Positions 1-5,071 of a stretch of 5,071 nt of DNA are shown here, one piece after another (within the stretch, counting starts at the first letter, position 1; every line of letters begins with the position of its first letter). A model generated the notes under the pieces. The model had not been told where the DNA came from and made no database searches. It saw only the letters and a program-made list of their open reading frames with translations. The stretch is from assembly GCA_021648425.1 (NCBI GenBank), contig JAKISV010000185.1, positions 1-5,071 on the forward strand. Reading direction: 5' to 3'. A program made the position numbers and the translations under genes. This stretch comes from Rhizobiaceae bacterium. Lineage in GTDB: Bacteria > Pseudomonadota > Alphaproteobacteria > Rhizobiales > Rhizobiaceae.

Positions 1-698
1 ATGCCGAAGCGCTTGCCGGTTTATTAATGACGCAGATTGTGCGCCCCGGTGCGCCGTTTGTTTATGGCGGGTTTACTTCCAATGTGGATATGAAGTCGGG
101 CGCACCGGCATTTGGTACGCCTGAATATATGAAATCTGCGGTAATCGGCGGGCAGTTGGCGCGGCGTTATAAAGTGCCTTACAGGACTTCGGGTGTAAGT
201 GCTGCCAATACAGTTGATGCACAGGCGGCTTATGAATCCGTGTTTTCACTGTGGGCAACAACCATGGGCGGCGGCAATGTTATCAAACATGCGGCGGGAT
301 GGATGGAAGGGGGGCTGGTGGCCTCTTACGAGAAACTCATTTTAGATGTAGATTTACTTCAGATGGTTTCGGAATTTCTTGAACCGGTGGTGGTTGATGA
401 AGCTACGCTGGGGTTTGATTCAATTGTTGAAGCGGGAGTGGGCGGGCACTTTTTTGGGACAGCCCATACCCAGGCACGATACCGCGATGCATTCTATTCA
501 CCGTTGATTTCTGACTGGCGGAATTTTGAAAGCTGGCAGGAAGATGGTTCTCCTGAAGCCTGGCAAAAAGCCAACAAGATTTGGAAGCAGGTGTTGGAAG
601 ATTATGAAGAGCCGCCGATTGATGCAGCAATGCTTGAGGAACTGGATGCATTTATTGCCAAACGGGTCGAACAGGGCGGTATAGCAACGGATTTTTGA
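1..698 (+). CDS. MttB-family (trimethylamine/betaine:corrinoid) methyltransferase, C-terminal part
   Basis: The reading frame is open to the left edge (first full codon at 3), so only the last 231 residues of a family that usually runs to about 500 are present; the ATG at 27 is internal, not the start. Family features seen: a GGF-x-SNVDM-x-SGAPAFGTPE stretch near the beginning, VDAQAAYES in the middle, and GGGNVIKHAAGWMEGGL followed by SYEKLILD, typical of the C-terminal half of the MttB TIM barrel. Known family role: moving a methyl group from a methylated amine to a corrinoid protein in the cytoplasm. True trimethylamine MttB has an in-frame UAG read as pyrrolysine at about residue 334 of 495; this half should cover that position and has no in-frame TAG, so it belongs to the non-pyrrolysine branch (MtgB-like in the broad sense), whose substrates include glycine betaine and other quaternary amines. 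The substrate here cannot be read from sequence. The gene ends in tandem stops TGA TAG (696-701), 14 bases before dddP. Confidence 0.9.
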   Translation, partial: AEALAGLLMTQIVRPGAPFVYGGFTSNVDMKSGAPAFGTPEYMKSAVIGGQLARRYKVPYRTSGVSAANTVDAQAAYESVFSLWATTMGGGNVIKHAAGWMEGGLVASYEKLILDVDLLQMVSEFLEPVVVDEATLGFDSIVEAGVGGHFFGTAHTQARYRDAFYSPLISDWRNFESWQEDGSPEAWQKANKIWKQVLEDYEEPPIDAAMLEELDAFIAKRVEQGGIATDF

Positions 699-700
699 TA

Positions 701-706
701 GAAGGA
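701..706 (+). promoter_or_regulatory. Ribosome binding site of dddP
   Basis: GAAGGA lies 6 bases before the ATG at 713 and supports that start. It sits inside the 14-base gap after the methyltransferase stop, which leaves no room for a separate promoter; the two genes are most likely cotranscribed. Confidence 0.75.
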
Positions 707-712
707 TAAAAC

Positions 713-1972
713 ATGCTCAAGGTATTTTCAGATGAGAGAAAAAAAGAATATCTCAATCTTGAGGGAATTGATGTCCCGCTCAAAAATCCAATTAAGCCGG
801 AAACCGTTTCTAAGGTTCGCGCCTATCGCCATGAACGGCTTCGGCAAAAAGTGGTTGAGCATGATTGCGCGGCAATCCTGTTATATGACCCGCTGAATAT
901 TCGTTATGCCACCGACTGTTCCGATATGCAGGTTTGGACGCTGCATAACGCGGCGCGCTACACTATTTTATGTGCGGATGGCCATACGATCAGCTTTGAA
1001 TATTCCAAGGCGATGCATCTGGCTGAGGGCCTCGACAAGGTTGATGAAGTGCGTCCGGCGACCAGCTGGTTTTATTTCAGTGCCGGTCCGAATATTTCTG
1101 AAAAAGTTAAAATCTGGGCGGCGGAAGTAGCCGATATTGTTCGCCAACGTGGCGGCGGAAATATGCGCCTGGCGGTTGATAAAATGGAGCCGGAAGGGGT
1201 TGATGCACTGCGTGGTCTGGGCATTGAAATTGTCGAAGGTCAGGAACTGACCGAAACCGCCCGGATGATAAAATCGCCTGACGAAATTGAAATCATGAAA
1301 TGGACCATCCGTGTTTGCGAGCAGGGCATGTGGCGTATGCGAAAGAATTCGGTCGCCGGGAAATCTGAAAATGAAATCTGGGCGGAACTTCATTATGAAA
1401 ATATCCGCAACGGTGGCGAATGGATTGAAACGCGCCTTTTGGCAATTGGCGAGCGCACCAATCCGTGGTTTCAGGAATGTTCTGATCATGTGGGCAAAGA
1501 CGGCGACATGCTGTCATTTGATACGGATCTGATTGGGCCTTATGGATATTGCTCTGATATTTCACGCTCCTGGACCATTGGTCTTGTGCCGCCAACCAAT
1601 GAGCAGCGCGTGATCTACAATTTCGCCATGCAGGAAATCGAACATAATATGGCGCTGATCAAGCCGGGAATGAGCTTTAAGGAGTTCACCGAAAAATCGA
1701 TGCGCATTCCTGAGGAATTTCATGACAACCGTTATTCGTGTGCCTTCCACGGTGTGGGATTGTGTGATGAATACCCTTCCGTGCCAACCCATGTGGATGC
1801 TGAATTGGGAAAAGGTTATCCAGGGGTCATTGAAAAGGGTATGGTGTTATGTGTGGAAAGCTGCACCGGGCTAAATGGCGGGCGCGAATGTGTGAAGCTG
1901 GAAACGCAGGTGCTGGTGACCGAAAATGGAATAGAGCAACTCGATACGTTTCCCTTTGAAGATTGGGGATGA
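713..1972 (+). CDS. dddP: DMSP lyase DddP (M24 metallopeptidase fold)
   Basis: This 419-residue protein has the two-part M24 (creatinase/prolidase) layout: an N-terminal domain to about residue 180, then a pita-bread catalytic domain. Characterised Roseobacter-group DddP enzymes use Asp295, Asp297, Asp307, His371, Glu406 and Glu421 for metal, with Tyr366 and Asp377 in catalysis (numbers from memory). Here D270, D272, D282, Y341, H346 and D352 match at a constant offset of 25, and E382 and E397 match with one extra residue before them; the 15-residue spacing between the glutamates is kept. The motifs are FDTD-x9-D, YSCAFHGVGLCDEYP, VES and KLET. DddP cleaves DMSP to dimethyl sulfide and acrylate; it has no peptidase role. 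No signal peptide is visible, so it should be cytoplasmic. Start ATG 713 has a good binding site; the stop overlaps the next start. The alternative is an uncharacterised M24 hydrolase related to DddP; the matching catalytic set makes DddP the better call. Confidence 0.87.
   Translation: MLKVFSDERKKEYLNLEGIDVPLKNPIKPETVSKVRAYRHERLRQKVVEHDCAAILLYDPLNIRYATDCSDMQVWTLHNAARYTILCADGHTISFEYSKAMHLAEGLDKVDEVRPATSWFYFSAGPNISEKVKIWAAEVADIVRQRGGGNMRLAVDKMEPEGVDALRGLGIEIVEGQELTETARMIKSPDEIEIMKWTIRVCEQGMWRMRKNSVAGKSENEIWAELHYENIRNGGEWIETRLLAIGERTNPWFQECSDHVGKDGDMLSFDTDLIGPYGYCSDISRSWTIGLVPPTNEQRVIYNFAMQEIEHNMALIKPGMSFKEFTEKSMRIPEEFHDNRYSCAFHGVGLCDEYPSVPTHVDAELGKGYPGVIEKGMVLCVESCTGLNGGRECVKLETQVLVTENGIEQLDTFPFEDWG
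1969..1972 (+). promoter_or_regulatory. ATGA stop/start overlap, dddP to desaturase-like gene
   Basis: The TGA stop of dddP (1970-1972) shares bases with the ATG (1969-1971) of the next gene. Such overlaps usually mean translational coupling by terminating ribosomes, so the membrane protein should be made together with DddP. Confidence 0.75.
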
Positions 1973-2955
1973 ACGTGGATGCTGAAACCGACAGGCCTCG
2001 TTGGGAGTGGCAAACACTTTTGCTGATAGGTGCATGTTATCTGTTTTGGCTGATTTCAACTGCCAGTTTTGGATATGTCAATGCAAACTATGGAATGGCT
2101 GGCGGTGTGGCCATGCTGTTTGGCATCACTGCACTTTCGGCAGCGTTTCATACTTCGCTGCAACATGAGGCTGTACACGGGCATCCAACACCTTACGGAT
2201 GGCTGAATGAAGCATTGGTTTTCCCTTCCCTGATACTGGTTTACCCATTCAGGCGTTATCGCGAACTTCATTTGAAGCACCATGTGGATGAACATCTGAC
2301 CGACCCTTATGATGACCCTGAAAGCTATTACTGGCCGCAGTGCGAACAACACGATATTCGTCCTTTGATGCGTAAACTGCTGGAAGCAAATAATACGTTT
2401 TTTGGACGTATGGCCCTGGGTGCGCCTTTGGGGTTGTTTGGATTTTACCGCACTGAAATATTACGATTGAAGCGCGATGAACCTGGAGTTCGCAGGGCCT
2501 GGATTTATCATCTGGCGGGATGTGGTCCAGTAATTTTGTGGATTATCATGGCTGGTATTCCATTCTGGCTTTATTTGCTGGTGGTGGTTTATCCTGGCGT
2601 GTCATGGATCCTGGTGCGTTCATTTGCTGAACATCAGGCCGCGCAATCGGTTGGCGGGCGAACGGCGATAGTTGAAACAAGCGGTTTTTTCTCATTGTTG
2701 TTTTTGAATAATAATCTGCACATTGTTCATCATGCTCATCCCACTGTGGCCTGGTATGATTTACCCAGGCTTTATCGTGAAAGAAAACAGAATTATCTGA
2801 TTGCGAATGGCGGGTATTTGTTTGAAGGCTACTGGCAGATTGCAAGCCGATTTGCGTTTCGCAAAAAACAGCCGGTTATCCACCCGATATTACGTCGTAG
2901 TAAAGAAGTTTCATTGCGTTCGAAACCTTCCAGCGATGAGGGTCGACAGGAATGA
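1969..2955 (+). CDS. Fatty acid desaturase-family membrane di-iron protein
   Basis: A 328-residue membrane protein with the three histidine boxes of the membrane desaturase/hydroxylase superfamily: HEAVH (66-70), HLKHH (101-105) and HIVHH (251-255), which bind a di-iron centre. Hydrophobic segments at about 16-36, 43-63, 83-95, 147-160 and 183-216 place it in the inner membrane with the boxes on the cytoplasmic face. Family members use O2 and electrons from a ferredoxin or cytochrome b5-type donor to desaturate or hydroxylate; no donor gene is seen nearby. I chose ATG 1969 because it forms an ATGA overlap with the dddP stop and follows a GGGG run; a TTG six bases upstream (1963) would add two residues and is less likely. 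The basic tail after residue 296 is rich in Arg/Lys/Ser and looks disordered. The substrate is unknown: it may act on lipid acyl chains, or as a hydroxylase on a small molecule of the pathway. Family is sure, role is not. Confidence 0.87.
   Translation: MNVDAETDRPRWEWQTLLLIGACYLFWLISTASFGYVNANYGMAGGVAMLFGITALSAAFHTSLQHEAVHGHPTPYGWLNEALVFPSLILVYPFRRYRELHLKHHVDEHLTDPYDDPESYYWPQCEQHDIRPLMRKLLEANNTFFGRMALGAPLGLFGFYRTEILRLKRDEPGVRRAWIYHLAGCGPVILWIIMAGIPFWLYLLVVVYPGVSWILVRSFAEHQAAQSVGGRTAIVETSGFFSLLFLNNNLHIVHHAHPTVAWYDLPRLYRERKQNYLIANGGYLFEGYWQIASRFAFRKKQPVIHPILRRSKEVSLRSKPSSDEGRQE
2952..2955 (+). promoter_or_regulatory. ATGA stop/start overlap, desaturase-like gene to PhnD-like gene
   Basis: ATG at 2952-2954 and TGA at 2953-2955 overlap. 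An AGGA directly upstream gives only a very close binding site, so re-initiation by ribosomes finishing the desaturase-like gene is likely. Confidence 0.7.
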
Positions 2956-3701
2956 TTGCCAGCCTGCCAATGTATGACTGGCCGGAATTGCAATCTGCTA
3001 ATGACCGTTTGTGGGAGGGGCTGCGCAGATACCTGTTGGAAAAAGGCATTGAGGCACCAGCAGAATTAGCGCGCGATAAGGGCGACCACAGTTACTGGCT
3101 GTCACCGGAATTGCTGTTGGGACAAACCTGCGGATATCCTCTTGCCACACAACTTGCAGGCAAAGTGCAATATCTGGCAACACCAATATATCGCGTGGAG
3201 GGTTGCAGTGGTGCGCGCTATTCAAGCGCCATTGTCGTAAACCGCGAGAGCGGCCTTGATCGAGATAGTTTGCGCGGGTTGAAACTTGCCTACACCACGC
3301 AATCTTCCTGGTCCGGCTACCGGGTACTGATCGAGGAATTTGGTGAGCTTCAATCCTTTTTTGGAGAATTGGCAGCCAGTGGCGGTCACCGAAATTCAGC
3401 AAACATGGTGGCAGAGGGGACAGCAGAGGTTGCGGCACTTGATGCTGTGTGCTGGCATATGCTGCAACGCTATGAACCGCAAACTGCACAGGATTTGAAG
3501 GTGATTGGCTGGACCAGGTTGTGGCCTGCACTACCGTTTATTACTTCAATCAATAGTGCACCAGATACATTAGAAATACTGCGAGGGGGATTTGCAAACG
3601 TGTTGGCAGCAGATGCAATGCAAAACACCCTGGAAGATCTGGCGATAAACGGTGTGAAAATTCTGCACCCTGACAGCTATCTGCCGATGGGTGAATTTTA
3701 A
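2952..3701 (+). CDS. PhnD/SsuA-type substrate-binding-fold protein, no signal peptide
   Basis: A 249-residue protein of the phosphate/phosphite/phosphonate ABC binding-protein type (PhnD-like, periplasmic-binding-protein class II fold). Seen: start MIASLPMYDWPE, then SPELLLGQTCGYPL (51-64), a GC-x-GARYSSAIVV strand (84-96), LRGLKLAYTTQSSWSGY (108-123), the interdomain signature SGGHRNSANMVAEG (143-156) and AEVAALDAVCW (158-168). The H-x2-S-x3-VA-x-G...A-x2-D pattern is the usual PhnD family core. The first strand of the domain begins almost at residue 4, so there is no room for a signal peptide or lipobox; the product should stay in the cytoplasm, unlike transport binding proteins. No ABC permease or ATPase gene is in the window. 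The start ATG 2952 overlaps the previous stop (ATGA) and has ACAGGA (2946-2951) just before it. A ligand cannot be assigned; a cytoplasmic sensor or an enzyme-like role is possible. The family call is firm, the function open. Confidence 0.82.
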   Translation: MIASLPMYDWPELQSANDRLWEGLRRYLLEKGIEAPAELARDKGDHSYWLSPELLLGQTCGYPLATQLAGKVQYLATPIYRVEGCSGARYSSAIVVNRESGLDRDSLRGLKLAYTTQSSWSGYRVLIEEFGELQSFFGELAASGGHRNSANMVAEGTAEVAALDAVCWHMLQRYEPQTAQDLKVIGWTRLWPALPFITSINSAPDTLEILRGGFANVLAADAMQNTLEDLAINGVKILHPDSYLPMGEF

Positions 3702-3721
3702 CAAATTAACAGGTCCTGACC
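3702..3721. other. 20-base gap between convergent genes; no clear terminator
   Basis: The stops of the + strand operon (TAA 3699-3701) and the - strand aminotransferase (TAG, read from 3724 to 3722) are only 20 bases apart. Two weak inverted repeats are visible: AATTT/AAATT around TAAC (3694-3707) and GGTC/GACC around CT (3712-3721). Neither is GC-rich with a U tract, so I do not call an intrinsic terminator. Confidence 0.4.
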
Positions 3722-4855
3722 CTAAGTTCCAATAACGCGGTCAAGCACCGCTTCAAGCCTGCCAACGGTAGCATCAACATTTTTCAGTTTATCGAGGCCG
3801 AACAAACCAAGCCTGAATGTCTGAAAATCATCACTCTCATCGCATTGTAAAGGCACACCGGCGGCAATCTGCATTCCTTCGCCAGCGAATTTGCTGCCAT
3901 TCTTGATATCGGGGTCATCAGTATAGCTGACAACCACGCCGGGCGCTTCAAACCCTTTGGCGGCAACACTTTTGATGCCACGGTTTGCCAGCAGTTCACG
4001 GACTTTCGTTCCAAGTTCAAATTGGCTGTCTCGTGCTTTGGCAAATCCGTAAGTTTCAATTTCCTGCATGGTATCGCGGAATATTTTCAAAGCATCTGTG
4101 GGCATGGTTGCATGATAGGCGTGGGCGCCCTTTTCATAAGCTTCCATGATCTCAAGCCATTTTTTCAGGTCGCAGGCAAAGCTGGTGGATGATGTGTTCT
4201 TCACCAGGTTTTGTGCATTTTCATTCATCATGACCAGACCGGCAGAAGGCGAAGCGCTCCAGCCTTTTTGCGGGGCGCTGATGGCGATATCAACACCAAT
4301 ATCTTTCATATCAACCCAGATGGCACCTGAAGCAATGCAATCGAGAATAAACAACCCGCCCACTTCGTGCGCGGCTTTGGCGACCTGGCGCATATAGGCG
4401 TCGGGCAGCATGATGCCTGAAGCGGTTTCCACATGAGCGGCGAATACCAGGTCTGGTTTATCGCTGGCTATTGTGCTGATTACTTCTTCAATTGGAGGGG
4501 GGGCAAAGGGTTCCTGGCGATTGTCGCGTTGCCGCCTTGCCTTTAAAACGGTCGAAGAAGAAGGGATTGAACCGGCGTCAAAAATTTGCGACCAGCGAAA
4601 TGAAAACCAGCCATTTCGTATAATAAGGCAATTTTTATCAGTGGCAATCTGCCTTGCAACGGCCTCCATGGCATAGGTGCCGCCGCCGGGAATGACTGCG
4701 ATTGATTCAGCATTGTAAACGGATTTGAGGGTTGCGGAAATATCACGCATCACCTGTTGAAATGCCTTCGACATATGATTGAGGGAGCGGTCGGTAAAAA
4801 CGACGGAAAACTCCGACAATCCTTCGGGATCAATATCGGGTAACAGGGCTGACAT
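3722..4855 (-). CDS. Class V PLP-dependent aminotransferase (alanine-glyoxylate/serine-pyruvate type)
   Basis: A complete 377-residue fold-type I aminotransferase. Seen: the cofactor phosphate loop PGGGTYAMEA (56-65), HVETASG (141-147), the PLP-nitrogen aspartate D172 in FILDCIASGAIWVDM (169-183), the Schiff-base lysine K197 in SAPQKGW (193-199), and a C-terminal FRLGLFG (347-353) whose R348 fits the arginine that holds the substrate carboxylate in alanine-glyoxylate aminotransferases. Family reaction: moving an amino group between a small amino acid (Ala, Ser) and glyoxylate or pyruvate in the cytoplasm. The SAPQKGW motif replaces the more usual GSQK, and phenylalanine/serine-rich DRSLNHMSKAF is near the N-terminus, so substrate choice may differ from classical enzymes. 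The start is supported by GGAGA nine bases upstream. It is transcribed toward the DMSP-related operon and is not part of it. With a PhnD-like gene nearby, an aminophosphonate substrate is conceivable, but nothing in the sequence favours it. Confidence 0.88.
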   Translation of the reverse strand: MSALLPDIDPEGLSEFSVVFTDRSLNHMSKAFQQVMRDISATLKSVYNAESIAVIPGGGTYAMEAVARQIATDKNCLIIRNGWFSFRWSQIFDAGSIPSSSTVLKARRQRDNRQEPFAPPPIEEVISTIASDKPDLVFAAHVETASGIMLPDAYMRQVAKAAHEVGGLFILDCIASGAIWVDMKDIGVDIAISAPQKGWSASPSAGLVMMNENAQNLVKNTSSTSFACDLKKWLEIMEAYEKGAHAYHATMPTDALKIFRDTMQEIETYGFAKARDSQFELGTKVRELLANRGIKSVAAKGFEAPGVVVSYTDDPDIKNGSKFAGEGMQIAAGVPLQCDESDDFQTFRLGLFGLDKLKNVDATVGRLEAVLDRVIGT

Positions 4856-4864
4856 CAGGTATTT

Positions 4865-4869
4865 TCTCC
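4865..4869 (-). promoter_or_regulatory. Ribosome binding site of the aminotransferase gene
   Basis: Read on the - strand, GGAGA lies nine bases before the ATG (4855-4853). It decides this start over downstream methionines. I could not find a convincing sigma-70 promoter further upstream on this strand. Confidence 0.7.
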
Positions 4870-4944
4870 GGGTGATTTATCAGGCTTCTTGTTAATTGGA
4901 TTTGGGTACGGTTACAAGCGTGCTGATGTATCTATGATGCCAAT

Positions 4945-5034
4945 ATGACCCTCAAGCGCTCACTTGATCAGAGGATCCAGCGTTATATGCGCCGAAGGCA
5001 CCCTATCGATACGGAGGCTGCGCCACATTGTTGA
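4945..5034 (+). other. Doubtful 29-codon reading frame, possible gene remnant
   Basis: ATG at 4945 opens a frame of 29 codons ending at TGA 5032-5034. The predicted peptide begins MTLKRSLDQRIQRYMRRR and is strongly basic. No Shine-Dalgarno sequence precedes the ATG, and the frame ends just before the palindromic repeat. It could be a truncated N-terminus of a gene disrupted near the repeat, or chance. I do not recognise the peptide. The same stretch holds a small inverted repeat, TCAAG/CTTGA (4952-4956 and 4963-4967), around a six-base loop. Confidence 0.15.
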
Positions 5035-5035
5035 G

Positions 5036-5066
5036 CTGGATCGTCGGGTCGAGCCCGACGATGACG
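5036..5066. repeat. Palindromic intergenic repeat element of alphaproteobacterial type
   Basis: A 9-base-pair perfect stem, ATCGTCGGG (5040-5048) with CCCGACGAT (5054-5062), encloses TCGAG, in which T and G could add a wobble pair. The flanks are CTGG on the left and GACG on the right. Read on the other strand it begins CGTCATCGTCGGGCTCGACC, the pattern (CGTCAT, GC-rich arm, short loop, arm, ATCCAG) of dispersed palindromes I know from many alphaproteobacterial genomes. No T tract follows on either strand, so it is better seen as a REP-like repeat than an intrinsic terminator. Only one copy is in the window. Confidence 0.7.
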
Positions 5067-5071
5067 AATTG

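Noticed and set aside
27..29. ATG at 27 as the start of the methyltransferase gene
   Set aside because: The frame is open upstream to the edge with family-like residues (AEALAGLL) and the protein would be less than half the family length; it is an internal methionine of a gene cut by the window.
968..1489. A 173-codon open frame on the - strand inside dddP
   Set aside because: It lies wholly within a well-supported gene, has no recognisable domain and no binding site; it is a shadow of the codon pattern on the other strand.
1963..1965. TTG start for the desaturase-like gene
   Set aside because: ATG 1969 is only two codons later and forms a standard ATGA coupling overlap with the dddP stop, so it is the more likely start.
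2998..3531. A 177-codon open frame on the - strand inside the PhnD-like gene
   Set aside because: Low-complexity composition rich in Gln, Pro, His and Ser without any family motif, antisense to a gene with clear motifs; a shadow frame.
4888..4916. A possible + strand promoter (TTGTTA, 17 bases, TTACAA)
   Set aside because: The -10 element matches the consensus poorly and only a doubtful 29-codon frame lies downstream.
5040..5062. Palindrome as an intrinsic terminator
   Set aside because: The stem is strong, but no run of T follows on either strand and the flanks fit a dispersed repeat better.
1..5071. CRISPR array, tRNA, rRNA, insertion sequence or prophage elements
   Set aside because: No regularly spaced repeats, no tRNA-like cloverleaf, no transposase or integrase motifs and no terminal inverted repeats were seen; the window is almost fully occupied by five metabolic genes.

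Overview
The window looks like a piece of an alphaproteobacterial chromosome, probably from a marine or otherwise DMSP-exposed bacterium. Three things point there: a dddP-type DMSP lyase gene next to an MttB-family methyltransferase gene, a soluble PhnD-like protein and a class V aminotransferase of a kind I associate with alphaproteobacteria, and a GC-rich palindrome at the right edge resembling the dispersed intergenic palindromes common in alphaproteobacterial genomes. Base composition is moderate by eye. The taxon is an inference and I cannot name a genus.

Layout. Positions 1-2 to 3701 hold four genes on the + strand: the C-terminal half of an MttB-family methyltransferase (cut by the left edge, ends 698), dddP (713-1972), a membrane fatty-acid-desaturase-like protein (1969-2955) and a PhnD/SsuA-type binding-fold protein without a signal peptide (2952-3701). 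The first two are 14 bases apart and the next two junctions are 4-base ATGA stop/start overlaps, so this reads as one translationally coupled operon. A 20-base gap separates it from a convergent gene on the - strand, a class V PLP-dependent aminotransferase (3722-4855). The last ~216 bases carry that gene's ribosome binding site, a doubtful 29-codon reading frame and the palindromic repeat.

How the genes may work together. DddP cleaves dimethylsulfoniopropionate (DMSP) to dimethyl sulfide and acrylate; the residues known to bind metal and do catalysis in characterised DddP enzymes are all present here. MttB-family proteins without pyrrolysine demethylate quaternary amines (glycine betaine, proline betaine, carnitine) by transfer to a corrinoid protein, and many members have no known substrate. 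Their coupling suggests a unit for methylated onium compounds, DMSP and/or betaines. The roles of the desaturase-like membrane protein and the leaderless PhnD-like protein in such a unit are unknown to me; this combination is the most interesting part of the window. No acrylate-handling gene, corrinoid protein, transporter or regulator is visible here.
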